Origin: JADGHX01 sp037200125
Lineage (GTDB): Bacteria; Pseudomonadota; Gammaproteobacteria; Steroidobacterales; Steroidobacteraceae
DNA: 64,000 nt
Direction of reading: 5' to 3'
NCBI GenBank assembly: GCA_037200125.1
Contig: JBBCGS010000007.1
Location: 1,059,320-1,123,319 of the forward strand
Shown: piece by piece, positions 27,466-36,368 of the stretch
How positions within the stretch are numbered: position 1 is the first letter of the stretch
How the letters are laid out: the number at the start of each line of letters is the position of its first letter
The notes under the pieces: generated by a model
What the model saw: only the letters and a program-made list of their open reading frames with translations
Database searches by the model: none
Told to the model about the DNA's origin: nothing
Program-made: the position numbers and the translations under genes

Positions 27466-28998
27466 GTGAACGCACAGGAGATCGCCGCGCCCAGCGCGCC
27501 GCGAGCGACACGGCGCGAGTGGATCGGCCTGGGCGTGCTGACATTGCCGTGCGTGCTCTATTCCATGGACCTCACGGTGTTGAACCTCGCGGTTCCGCAG
27601 CTCGCGCAGGACCTGAAGCCGAGCGCCTCGCAGATGCTGTGGATCGTCGACATCTACGGCTTCCTGCTCGCGGGCGCGCTCATCACCATGGGAACGCTCG
27701 GCGATCGCATCGGGCGCCGCCGGCTGCTGATGATTGGCGCAACAGTGTTCGGCATCGTCTCGGTGCTCGCGGCATTCGCGCCGACCGCGCAGATGCTGAT
27801 CGCGGCTCGCGCCCTGCTGGGGCTTGCCGCCGCGACACTCGCGCCATCGACGCTCTCGCTCATTCGCAACATGTTTCTCGACGACCGCCAGCGCACGCTG
27901 GCGATTGGAATATGGGGCGCGGGCTTCTCCTCCGGTGCGGCGATCGGGCCTTTCGTGGGCGGCATTCTGCTCGAGCGGTTCTGGTGGGGCTCGGTGTTCC
28001 TGGCGTCGGTGCCGGTGATGGCGCTGCTGCTCGTCCTTGCCCCGCGCCTGCTACCGGAGTTTCGCGACCCGCAATGCGGACGGATGGATATCGTGAGTGC
28101 GGCGCTGTCGCTCGCCGCTGTGCTGAGCATTATTTACGGCATCAAGCGCATGGCGGAGATGCTCGTGTTTTCCTTCGAGCACGCCGCGTTCATTGCGGCG
28201 GGGATCGCGCTCGCTGTGGTGTTCGTGAGGAGGCAGTTGCGTCTCGCCGATCCGCTCATTGACCTTGCGATGTTCCGCATCCGGGCACTGCGGGCTTCGC
28301 TGAGCATCAACATCATCGGGCTGTTCGCGGCGTTCGGGTTCTTCCTGCTCATCTCGCAGTATTTTCAGCTTGCGCTCGGCATGGGCCCCCTCGAAGCCGG
28401 CCTGTGGAGCGCGCCGTCGGGCCCGGCGTTCATCATCGGCTCGCTGGCGACGCCGGCGCTCGCGAACCGGATACGCCCGGCCAACCTGCTCGCGGGGGCC
28501 TTCATTATCGGCGCCATCGGGCTGCTCGTTATCGCGTACGCGGCTGCGCATCCGAGCATGGGACTCTTCATGGCCGGCTACGTCGCGTTTTGCTTAGGCA
28601 TTGCGCCCATGGGCACGCTCACGACGGACATTGTCATGAGCACGGTTCCGCCCGAGCGCGCGGGCGCCGCGTCGGGAATCTCGGAGACGAGTTTCGAACT
28701 CGGTGGCGCTCTGGGAATCGCGCTGCTGGGAAGCTTCGTGGCGGCGCTCTATCGAAGCTCCACGGCGGGGCTTATGCCCCTCACGCAGGTGGACATCACG
28801 CCGGCGAAGGAAACGCTGGCGGGCGCCGTGGCGGTGGCCAAACAGTTGCCTCCCGAGATTGGTGGACCGCTTCTGGCAATCGCGCGGCAAGCGTTCGTCG
28901 ACGCGTTTGCTCAGGCGGCGCTGGTCGCCGCGGCACTGTGCGTCGTAGTGGCGATCATCTCGCTCGCGTTTCTGCGACGGCCCTCAGTGACGCGTTGA
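27466..28998 (+). CDS. MFS transporter, DHA2 (EmrB/QacA/SmvA-like) family
   Basis: The 510-residue protein (GTG start) has 14 predicted membrane helices, the number of the DHA2 family of drug:proton antiporters. Motif A between helices 2 and 3 is visible (GTLGDRIGRRRLL), and helix 1 has the family pattern LYSMDLTVLNLAVPQLAQDL. Such pumps export cationic antimicrobials and quaternary ammonium compounds, so efflux is likely, substrate unknown. Its last 15 bases overlap the convergent sigma-factor gene. Confidence 0.9.
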   Translation: MNAQEIAAPSAPRATRREWIGLGVLTLPCVLYSMDLTVLNLAVPQLAQDLKPSASQMLWIVDIYGFLLAGALITMGTLGDRIGRRRLLMIGATVFGIVSVLAAFAPTAQMLIAARALLGLAAATLAPSTLSLIRNMFLDDRQRTLAIGIWGAGFSSGAAIGPFVGGILLERFWWGSVFLASVPVMALLLVLAPRLLPEFRDPQCGRMDIVSAALSLAAVLSIIYGIKRMAEMLVFSFEHAAFIAAGIALAVVFVRRQLRLADPLIDLAMFRIRALRASLSINIIGLFAAFGFFLLISQYFQLALGMGPLEAGLWSAPSGPAFIIGSLATPALANRIRPANLLAGAFIIGAIGLLVIAYAAAHPSMGLFMAGYVAFCLGIAPMGTLTTDIVMSTVPPERAGAASGISETSFELGGALGIALLGSFVAALYRSSTAGLMPLTQVDITPAKETLAGAVAVAKQLPPEIGGPLLAIARQAFVDAFAQAALVAAALCVVVAIISLAFLRRPSVTR

Positions 28999-30273
28999 TT
29001 TCTTTTTCGTCGAAGACGGCGTTGCCTCTTCGCTCTCTTTCCGCAGCCGATCGAGATGCAGGCGGATATGCGCCGCCTCCTGCGGCGTGTTCGCCAGCGC
29101 AATCGCCCGGTCGAACGCCTCACGCGCTTCGGCGTTCCGGCCTAGCTGCATGAAGTACGCGCCCCGCACCCCATGAAAGTGGAAGTAGCTCGCGAGCGAC
29201 TCCGCCAGCGGCTCGATCATGTCGAGCGCGGCTTGCGGCCCGCGCACTTTTGAGACCGCGACCGAGCGATTCAGCGCAATGACCGGCGACGGCTGAATCC
29301 GCTCCAGCATGCCGTAGAGCACTTCGATCTCGTGCCAATCGGTGTCTTCGGCTTTCTTCGCGCGCGCGTGAAGGGCCGCGATGGCGGACTGCAGCTGATA
29401 GGGCCCGATCTGGCGGTGACGGAACGCCTTGTCCACCAGTGCCAGGCCCTCGTTGATCATCCGCTCGTTCCAGAGGCTGCGATCCTGCTCTTCGAGCAAC
29501 ACGATCGAGCCGCTCGCATCGAACCGCGCCGGCATGCGGGAATGCTGAAGCAGCATGAGCGCCGTGAGACCCATCACCTCCGGCTCGGACTGGAACAAGC
29601 GCAGTAGCAGGCGCGCGAGGCGGATCGCTTCGTCGCAGAGTTGCCCACGCTCCTCGGCGCCCTCGCCGGTGGCCGAATAACCTTCGTTGAAGACGAGATA
29701 GATCATCGCGCAGACGGTGACGAGTCGCTCCGCACGTTCCAGCGCGCCGGGCGTCTCAAACGGAACGTCGGCCTTCGTGATGCGCGCCTTTGCGCGCGTG
29801 ATCCGCTGCTCCATCGCCGCCTCGCCGACGAGGAATGCGCGCGCGATCTGCTTCACGGAGAGGCCCGACACGACGCGCAGTGCCAGCGCGATCTGCTGTG
29901 TGTTCGGGAGCTCCGGATGGCAACAGATGAACAGAAGGCGAAGCAGATCGTCGCGGTAGTCGGAGTTGTCGAGCCGCTCGACCAGCTCGGCCTCGACGTC
30001 TTCGAGATCCGATAGCTGATCTTCGTCCCGGAGTTGCGTTTGCTTGCGCTTGCGACGCGTGCCGTCCAGGCCAACGTTGCGGCCGACGAGGATGAGCCAC
30101 GCGGCCGGGTCTCGCGGCGGGCCGTTCTTCGGCCAGTTCTTCAATGCGCGCAGACAGGCGTCCTGAAAGGCCTCTTCGGCCGTGTCGAGATCGCGGAAGT
30201 ACCGTAGCAGCGCGGCGATTGCCTGCGGGCGCGCCGACGTGATCGCGGTATCTATCCAGGCGATGTCTGTCAC
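28984..30273 (-). CDS. ECF42-type RNA polymerase sigma factor
   Basis: The 429-residue protein has sigma region 2 (about 15-75: LLRYFRDLDTAEEAFQDACL), region 4 (about 110-165: ALALRVVSGLSVKQIARAFLVGEAAMEQR) and a long C-terminal extension with TPR-like helices (about 185-420), the mark of ECF42. These lack a classical anti-sigma factor and are typically encoded with DGPF/YCII proteins; here the start overlaps such a gene by four bases. The C-terminal extension is thought to control activity (known for the group). Confidence 0.9.
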   Translation of the reverse strand: MTDIAWIDTAITSARPQAIAALLRYFRDLDTAEEAFQDACLRALKNWPKNGPPRDPAAWLILVGRNVGLDGTRRKRKQTQLRDEDQLSDLEDVEAELVERLDNSDYRDDLLRLLFICCHPELPNTQQIALALRVVSGLSVKQIARAFLVGEAAMEQRITRAKARITKADVPFETPGALERAERLVTVCAMIYLVFNEGYSATGEGAEERGQLCDEAIRLARLLLRLFQSEPEVMGLTALMLLQHSRMPARFDASGSIVLLEEQDRSLWNERMINEGLALVDKAFRHRQIGPYQLQSAIAALHARAKKAEDTDWHEIEVLYGMLERIQPSPVIALNRSVAVSKVRGPQAALDMIEPLAESLASYFHFHGVRGAYFMQLGRNAEAREAFDRAIALANTPQEAAHIRLHLDRLRKESEEATPSSTKKKSTRH

Positions 30274-30641
30274 TTCATCGCGCCCGGCGGGTGGTAGATG
30301 GAAACCGGGCGGATCTCATAGGAACCGCCAGTGTCGTTGGCCCGCGCGAGCTCGCGCGCGGTGTCGAGCGCATGCTCGAGGTCGCGGCATTCGATGACGT
30401 AGAAGCCGAGCAGTTGCTCCTTGGTCTCGGCGAAGGGACCATCGATCACGAGGTGCTCGCGTCCTTTGCGCAGCGTGGTCGCCGCGGTAGTCGGCATGAG
30501 CCGCGCCACCGGGCCGAGTCGCCCCTCCTCCGTCAGCTTCTTGCGGACCGTCGCGAGACGGCCGAGCACGACATCGTCCTGCTCCTTGGACCAGCCGCCC
30601 ACGACGTCTTCCGAGTGGTAGCAGAGGATGGCGTACAGCAT
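30270..30641 (-). CDS. DGPF/YCII-related domain protein (ECF42 partner)
   Basis: The 123-residue protein starts MLYAILCYHSEDVV and carries the signature IDGPFAETKEQLLGFYVIE. These small ferredoxin-like-fold proteins accompany ECF42 sigma factors; their chemistry is unknown. Its stop overlaps the sigma factor's ATG, so the two are coupled. A paralogue lies at 31398-31772. Confidence 0.9.
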   Translation of the reverse strand: MLYAILCYHSEDVVGGWSKEQDDVVLGRLATVRKKLTEEGRLGPVARLMPTTAATTLRKGREHLVIDGPFAETKEQLLGFYVIECRDLEHALDTARELARANDTGGSYEIRPVSIYHPPGAMK

Positions 30642-30645
30642 GACG

Positions 30646-31053
30646 TCACGAGCGCAGCGGAAGGAGCGCGCGCACGCGCGGCTCGCGCAGGTACAGCCCA
30701 GCCCACGCAATGAGGCCCAGGTAAACGCCGAACAGCGTATTCGAGAACAGCGGCGAGTCGATACGCACGTGCGTGGAGATTGCGCCACCCAGCAGGCCCG
30801 TCATCAACACGGCGCCGAGCACGGCGGTGCGCGGGATGGCGAAGAGAACGGCGCAGGCCACGTCGATGGCGCCGATCAGGATGGCATGTTTCACAGGATA
30901 GCCGAGCTCGTTGAAGGCGTCGGTGACGGGCTGGATCATCATGAATTTGACGATGCCGTCGAACAGCAGGAACACGACGACCAGGGCGCTCAGGACCCGA
31001 CCGGACCAGACAGCCCCCTTCGAAAGCGGCGCCGGCGTTGCAGACTCGACCAT
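30646..31053 (-). CDS. DoxX-family membrane protein
   Basis: The 135-residue product has four hydrophobic segments (about 15-37 VLSALVVVFLLFDGIVKFMM, 50-70, 75-95, 105-125), as in DoxX-like proteins. These are small integral membrane proteins, often in oxidative-stress operons. It ends four bases before the DGPF gene and so belongs to its operon. The start MVESATPAPLSKG is chosen because it is adjacent to the first helix. Confidence 0.8.
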   Translation of the reverse strand: MVESATPAPLSKGAVWSGRVLSALVVVFLLFDGIVKFMMIQPVTDAFNELGYPVKHAILIGAIDVACAVLFAIPRTAVLGAVLMTGLLGGAISTHVRIDSPLFSNTLFGVYLGLIAWAGLYLREPRVRALLPLRS

Positions 31054-31397
31054 TGTTGTTCTCCCTTGGCTGGCAGTGACGACCGTATGGCTCAAGGACG
31101 AGCGGCGTCCGGTCGTTCCGACAGAGGAGGATAGATTTAGTGGGCGCGCTGCGCGCGGCCAACGGTGCGGCGCTGCCGGCGTCGGGCCCAGGGCGCGCCA
31201 AGCGGGCAGCCGCGCTGGCCGTCACGGCCGCATTGCCGATAGCCTCGGCGATGACGCCGCGCGCTCAATCCGCCATCGTCTGCCGGCGTTCGACTACGCC
31301 GATCACGCCCTGCAGGGGGTTCAGGATGTCTTCGCGAGACGCTCTGGGCCACCGTTGCTGTCGGCGACAAGGCTTCGCCGGCAAAACCGAGCGCCGT
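31054..31397. other. Spacer between DoxX and second DGPF gene, no gene recognised
   Basis: Very GC-rich. Several frames are open but none has a ribosome-binding site, family motif or typical composition. It may be a decayed gene. Confidence 0.35.
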
Positions 31398-31772
31398 CTA
31401 CCCCTGGGCGCCGGCGGGCAGGAAGTAGTTGACCTGCCTCACCTCGTACGCCCCCGCCCCGGGGTTGGCCTTTTCCAGGTCCTGGGCGATGCGCACGGCC
31501 TCTTCCTTCGACTCCACGTCCACGATGTAGAAGCCCAGCAGCGCTTCCTTGGTCTCCGCGTACGGGCCATCGACGATGAGGGGCGGTTGCTGGCCCTTCA
31601 TGAGCGTGCGCGCACCCGCCGTGGGGCCGAGCCGCGCGGAGGGGCCCATCTTGCCCTCGGCCGCGAGCTTGCGGTGAACGACGTGCAGGCGATTCATCAC
31701 AGCCTCATCCTGCTCCGCAGTCCAGGAGAACACCGTCTTCTCGGAGTTGTAACAGAGGATGGCGTAGAGCAC
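31398..31772 (-). CDS. Second DGPF/YCII-related domain protein
   Basis: This 124-residue paralogue starts MLYAILCYNSEKTVFSW and carries VDGPYAETKEALLGFYIVD. It is clearly homologous to the 30270-30641 protein but diverged (for example a LPAGAQG tail instead of HPPGAMK). Two or more DGPF genes per ECF42 locus are common. It is upstream in the same direction, so it may lead the operon. Confidence 0.88.
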   Translation of the reverse strand: MLYAILCYNSEKTVFSWTAEQDEAVMNRLHVVHRKLAAEGKMGPSARLGPTAGARTLMKGQQPPLIVDGPYAETKEALLGFYIVDVESKEEAVRIAQDLEKANPGAGAYEVRQVNYFLPAGAQG

Positions 31773-31886
31773 GGGCGTGTACCGTCACGGCTTTGGCGGG
31801 AAGGCGCGGAGTATGCCCGGTCGCCGTCCGCGCCCGAAACCCGACGCGCGTTGAAGCGAGCGCGACACGCGTTCAGGAGCCCCGCC

Positions 31887-33185
31887 TCAGCGCGGTGTCA
31901 GCGGATCGCCGATGCGCTCGAGCCCGATCCCGGCGCGAATGCGAAACAGGACCACGAAGTATGCGATCCCGGCGAGCACCACCGCCAAACCCACGGCCGT
32001 GATCCCGAACCAGGCCGGCATCAGCCGTGTGAGCTCGAGCGACATGAACGACCCCGTCCACAAGGGCCAGGCAACGACCTGCATGATCGGCGACCACTGC
32101 TGGACTGAGCTGGCGACGGGATGGCTCGTCTGGACGTTGTGCCAGGACATCTCCAATGCCGGCACGATGGCGAAAACCGGAACCATGTAGAGGGGAATCG
32201 CGATCCCCCATTCCGGCACGATAGCGTTGACCGCCGTCGCCGCAACACTGGTAACGACCACCGGCGTCATCAACGCGAGGCAGACCACGAGCGCGAGCAT
32301 GGACGTGCGAATCGGCAGGCACTGCAAAGCAGGCGTGCTGCGCAACCAGCGACGACTGAGGATCGTACCGACCGCTCCGGTAATCGAAACGAAGATCCAA
32401 GGCAGCGTTTGCTGGAGCAGATGAACATGCGGCCGCACGATGCTGATCACAACGATGCTCGCAAGCGCCAGCAGGAAAGTTGTGCGCATCCACTGCATCA
32501 CGAGCACCGGCCAGCCGCGAAAGCGCGAACGGGAGAAGGATGCCTCGCGACCTTGCGAGCCGAAGCCTGCGAACAGGCGCGAAGGCGACGGCATCTGTAG
32601 CACGCGGCCCGAACGCGCCAGCCCCAACGACACGAGCGCCAATATCGAGCCGCAGATCAGCAGCACTGTGGGTAGCGGTTCCGGCAGCCATTCCATCGGC
32701 ACGCCACGGAGCCCGGCGATCACCATTGCGATCCAGACGACCCCGAAGACGCGCACATTCGATCTCAGCGCGGAAAGTGTCGGCAGCGGCAACACCGACA
32801 GGAAGGCGAGCGTTGCGAATGACGCCGACACTGGGATCCATAGACCGGCGAATGGAGGTGTCGGAAACCGCGACCCGGTGTTCGAGAACCACGCCAGCAC
32901 GAAGGCCAGCGTGATGAACAGCATCGGCATGGCGATGCGCTCCCACCAACGCAGCAGCGCCAACTCCCGCGCCTTGATCGGCAGTGTGCGCATCACGAAG
33001 TGGGGCGAATCCCAGGTGGCGCTGAATGCCAGCGACGCGATCACCGCCCCCACAACCGGCACGTTCCGACTGCCGAGCACCCACAAGGCCGACATCTGCA
33101 TCAACTGAACGAACACCACGAGCACCCACACACCGAGCGTGCGTCGGTGATAGTCGAGCAGCAGCGTGAGGATCGCGCGGTTCAT
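31887..33185 (-). CDS. ABC transporter permease (GntR-linked)
   Basis: The 432-residue hydrophobic protein has about 10 membrane segments (for example TLGVWVLVVFVQLMQMSALW, LLALASIVVISIVRP, AWFGITAVGLAVVLAGIAYF). It starts within the stop of the ATPase gene (four-base overlap). No family signature allows a substrate call. With a YtrA-type repressor and one ATPase it resembles antibiotic- or envelope-stress-responsive exporters (inference). Confidence 0.8.
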   Translation of the reverse strand: MNRAILTLLLDYHRRTLGVWVLVVFVQLMQMSALWVLGSRNVPVVGAVIASLAFSATWDSPHFVMRTLPIKARELALLRWWERIAMPMLFITLAFVLAWFSNTGSRFPTPPFAGLWIPVSASFATLAFLSVLPLPTLSALRSNVRVFGVVWIAMVIAGLRGVPMEWLPEPLPTVLLICGSILALVSLGLARSGRVLQMPSPSRLFAGFGSQGREASFSRSRFRGWPVLVMQWMRTTFLLALASIVVISIVRPHVHLLQQTLPWIFVSITGAVGTILSRRWLRSTPALQCLPIRTSMLALVVCLALMTPVVVTSVAATAVNAIVPEWGIAIPLYMVPVFAIVPALEMSWHNVQTSHPVASSVQQWSPIMQVVAWPLWTGSFMSLELTRLMPAWFGITAVGLAVVLAGIAYFVVLFRIRAGIGLERIGDPLTPR

Positions 33186-34093
33186 GCCGCGGAGAGCTTC
33201 GGTTGCCAGCGCGCGCTACCGGTCTTCATGAGTGCGATGAAGAGTTCTTCGAGTGTCAGCGAGCTCTCACCGATCACCTCCGCGCCGAGCGCTTTGAGTG
33301 ACTGCCGTTGAGGAGACCAGCGATCGAGCAGCACGCAGGCGCGATCCTGCTGGCGGCTGATGGCCCGGATCACGGAGTTCTGGACGCTGGCGTTCCGAGG
33401 GAGTCGCACGTCCAGCTGCACATACCGCTCGAGCAGATCGGGGATCGAACCGAACGTGATGAGCTGCCCCGCCTGCATCACGGCCACGTGATCGGCGAAG
33501 CGCTCCAGGTCCGCGAGCTGGTGCGAAGAGATCACGACGGTGCGGTTCTCGTTCCGCATGTATTTCAGCAGCTCCGCGAAGAGCTGCTGGCGCGCGAGGG
33601 GGTCGAGGCCCGCAGTGGGCTCGTCCAGCAGCAGGAGATCGGCATCGCGCGACAAGGCGAGGAGCGTCGCCAGCTTCACGCGCGAACCAAACGAGAGCGT
33701 GTCGATGCGATCGCTTCGATGCAGACCGAAGCTCAACTGCAGGCGTTCGCAACGCTCCGCGTTCCAGTCGGGGTAGAAGCCGCTGACGAAATCGATGGCG
33801 CGGCCGACGGTGCCCCAGGCTCGATAGCTCAAATCGGGACTCACATACGCAGTGCGGCGTTTCACTTCGACTTCATCAGTGCGGATGTCATGGCCCACAA
33901 GCTCGGCCGTGCCGCCATCCGGCCGGCCGATACCCATCAGCAGGTTCATCAGCGTCGTCTTGCCGGCTCCGTTGGGGCCAACGAGCGCGCAGATCGCACC
34001 CCGGGGAATGCTGAGCGAGACCGGGCCCAGGCTGAACGTGAGCCCGAAGCTCTTGCGGATCTCGCGGATGTGCACGGCCTGCTGTTCGATCAC
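33182..34093 (-). CDS. ABC transporter ATP-binding protein
   Basis: This 303-residue protein has Walker A VGPNGAGKTTLMN (about 38-50), a degenerate signature (LSFGSRVKLATLLAL), Walker B LLLLDEPTAGLD and the H-loop Val-Ile-Ser-Ser-His. It drives the adjacent permease. The C-terminal 90 residues form an extension common in exporters of this kind. It overlaps both neighbours by four bases. Confidence 0.92.
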   Translation of the reverse strand: MIEQQAVHIREIRKSFGLTFSLGPVSLSIPRGAICALVGPNGAGKTTLMNLLMGIGRPDGGTAELVGHDIRTDEVEVKRRTAYVSPDLSYRAWGTVGRAIDFVSGFYPDWNAERCERLQLSFGLHRSDRIDTLSFGSRVKLATLLALSRDADLLLLDEPTAGLDPLARQQLFAELLKYMRNENRTVVISSHQLADLERFADHVAVMQAGQLITFGSIPDLLERYVQLDVRLPRNASVQNSVIRAISRQQDRACVLLDRWSPQRQSLKALGAEVIGESSLTLEELFIALMKTGSARWQPKLSAA

Positions 34094-34515
34094 CCCGCCT
34101 CCTTGTGCCGCTCCTCGTGCGGCCCCGATTTCTTCAGCTCTTCGCGCAGCAACTGCTGCAGCTCGCGATCGGACATCCCGCCTTCCCTGCCCGCATGCAC
34201 GCCGGCGGCGATGCTGGCGCGCGCGGCCACTCGTTTCGCGGCACGGGTGCGATCCTGCCCCCGCTCCGACACGAACGTGCCGAGACCCTGACGGCGATAG
34301 ATGATCCCTTCGCGCTCCAGCTCTTCATATGCGCGCTTTACGGTGATGAGGCTGACCAGCAGCTCTTCCGCGAGCGCACGGAACGACGGCAGCGGACTGC
34401 CCGGCCGCAGGCGATCCGCGGAGATCTCGCGTTTCACCGCGTCGACGATCTGTTGATAGAGCGCGCCCGGAGCGGCGGGCGAGATAGGGCCGAGGCGAAG
34501 CTGGGAGGGGGGCAT
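34090..34515 (-). CDS. GntR-family transcriptional regulator (YtrA-like)
   Basis: The 141-residue protein has an N-terminal winged helix (about 20-85: ALYQQIVDAVKREISADRL, PSFRALAEELLVSLITVKRAYEELEREG) and only a short C-terminal helix region, the YtrA plan. Members repress their own ABC operon. A palindrome just upstream (34521-34543) is a probable operator. Confidence 0.9.
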   Translation of the reverse strand: MPPSQLRLGPISPAAPGALYQQIVDAVKREISADRLRPGSPLPSFRALAEELLVSLITVKRAYEELEREGIIYRRQGLGTFVSERGQDRTRAAKRVAARASIAAGVHAGREGGMSDRELQQLLREELKKSGPHEERHKEAG

Positions 34516-34520
34516 GTCGA

Positions 34521-34543
34521 CTGTATATATAATCTATAGACAG
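34521..34543. promoter_or_regulatory. Palindromic GntR operator
   Basis: CTGTATATA-ATCTA-TAGACAG-type inverted repeat: CTGTATATA on one side and TATAGACAG on the other (one mismatch), five bases upstream of the GntR start. The A/T-rich core also supplies a -10-like sequence, so binding would block transcription. Confidence 0.65.
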
Positions 34544-34775
34544 TAAGCAAGCCCCGAATAGCGGCGCGGCCCACGCATGTTTCTTCGACCTGCTGCCTCA
34601 CGACACCGAAGCGGCGGTCCGCATTGCCCGCAATGCGTGATTCGCGGATGAAGGGCCGCGCGCTCCTTCCTACCGTCCGTCGGTTGCGGAAGCCGGCCGC
34701 AGGCGGCGGCCTTGAGGGCGTTCGCCCGCATGAATCCGCCAGTTCGTCACGCCGCTCGACTATCATTACCGGCCC

Positions 34776-35333
34776 ATGCAACCGCCCGTAATTACGCGCC
34801 GCCGCCGGCCCTTCCTCGCACCCTTCTGGGTGATGTGGCTGATCTTCTTTGTGCTGCTGGCCGCGGCCTTCGTGTCATACCGCTCGGCAACCACGACCAC
34901 GGTGGTCCTGGTACGCCATGCGGAGAAAGTCATGGGCACCATCGAAGACCCGCCGCTGGCCGCCGAAGGCGTGCGCCGCGCCGAACGACTCGCGCAGATG
35001 TTCGGCGAGATCAAGACGGGCCATGGACTCGATGCCATCTACGTGTCGGACACGCGGCGCGCCCAGCAGACCGCAGCACCCCTCGCCTCGCGCCTGGGGA
35101 TGAAGACAATCGTCTATCCGGCGGGGGACGTCGAAGGCGCCGCGCGAAAGCTGCTGCGTGAACATCGGGGCGCCCGGGTGCTGATCGTCGGCCACAGCAA
35201 CACGGTTCCCGCGCTGGTTCAGAAGCTGAGCGGTCAATCTGTACCTGAGATTCCCGAGGAAGAGTACGACGACGTCTACGTCGTCACGGTGCCGAGCTTC
35301 GGGCGCTCGAGCGTGCTGAGGCTGAAGTACTGA
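34776..35333 (+). CDS. Membrane-anchored histidine phosphatase (SixA/PGM-like)
   Basis: This 185-residue protein has an N-terminal membrane helix (about 14-36, FWVMWLIFFVLLAAAFVSY) and a histidine-phosphatase domain: catalytic LVRHAEKV with the phospho-His, YVSDTRRAQQTA, and the second His in VLIVGHSNTVPAL. The domain would face the periplasm or cytoplasm depending on topology. Substrate unknown. Confidence 0.85.
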   Translation: MQPPVITRRRRPFLAPFWVMWLIFFVLLAAAFVSYRSATTTTVVLVRHAEKVMGTIEDPPLAAEGVRRAERLAQMFGEIKTGHGLDAIYVSDTRRAQQTAAPLASRLGMKTIVYPAGDVEGAARKLLREHRGARVLIVGHSNTVPALVQKLSGQSVPEIPEEEYDDVYVVTVPSFGRSSVLRLKY

Positions 35334-35368
35334 AGCAGCGCTGCGGCAGGCAGCCGTCGCCCGCCGTG

Positions 35369-35833
35369 TCAGGAGTGCGAGTGGCCGCTGCTCAACGCCA
35401 TTACCCGATGCACGAAGTCCTCGTGCCGGGAAATCCGGAAATCCGCCAGCACCGCGTCGCGGATGTGCCGGGACGGATCGATCAGATACGTCGCCCGGCG
35501 CACCATGCCGAGCGGACCCCTGACCTCATACATCCCGATGACCGCCTTCGCCGGGTCCGACAGAAGCCTGAAAGGCAGCTTGTGTTTTGCGCGGAAACCA
35601 CGATGGCTTTCCGCGCCCTGCGGACTGATGCCGGCGACGTTGAGGCCGCGCGCGACGAGCTCCGAATGGAGATCGCGCAGCATGCAGACCTCCTTGGTGC
35701 AACCGGGCGTGAAATCCGCCGGATAAAAGAAGAGAACGAGCGGTCCGTGGTTGAGCAGCGTCGTGAGCGATGTATCTCGCCCGTCCTGGTCCGGCAGCGT
35801 GAACTCTGGCGCGCGGGCACCGACGGCGAGCAT
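35369..35833 (-). CDS. Peroxiredoxin (BCP/PrxQ type)
   Basis: The 154-residue thiol peroxidase has the peroxidatic Cys in ADFTPGCTKEVC, with a second Cys five residues later as resolving residue (PrxQ pattern). It would reduce peroxides using thioredoxin. A His-Ser-His tail closes the protein. No regulatory partner is adjacent. Confidence 0.88.
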   Translation of the reverse strand: MLAVGARAPEFTLPDQDGRDTSLTTLLNHGPLVLFFYPADFTPGCTKEVCMLRDLHSELVARGLNVAGISPQGAESHRGFRAKHKLPFRLLSDPAKAVIGMYEVRGPLGMVRRATYLIDPSRHIRDAVLADFRISRHEDFVHRVMALSSGHSHS

Positions 35834-36015
35834 AAGCCTGATTCCGTTTAGATACAGGCACCGATCATAGAACGGGTCCCCAACGTTCGTCCTATTGAAT
35901 CGGGCACAGGTCTCTTCTTGTGAGAATGGGTTTGCCCTTCCGAAAAGCGATGCTAGAATCGCGCGCCTTTCATGGGGCGGCCGCGATTTGGACCGCCAGC
36001 CCCCTGATCACCTGT

Positions 36016-36091
<76 letters not shown>

Positions 36092-36368
36092 ATTTTCCCT
36101 TCTAAAATATAGGCTTACGCGCCGGTAATTTCGTGGCCTTTCGCTCCCCATCCCCTGCGGGAAATCTGCGGGATTTGATCGAGGGGGCGAACGGCGCAGG
36201 GGTTCGTTGAAGATGCAGCTCGCGCGCGCCGGCGCCCGCACGAATGCCAGGGGCCAAGTCACACCGCCAAGTCGTCGGGCCTGTAGACGAGTCCTGAAGT
36301 GCTGCAGAAAATGGTTGCAGCCAGCTGCAAGGGCCCGCCCTCAGCCAGCGATGAGGTGGCAACTTCGT

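Noticed and set aside
31137..31370. Possible gene between DoxX and the second DGPF gene
   Set aside because: Low-complexity Arg/Ala frames on both strands with no start site or recognisable motif.
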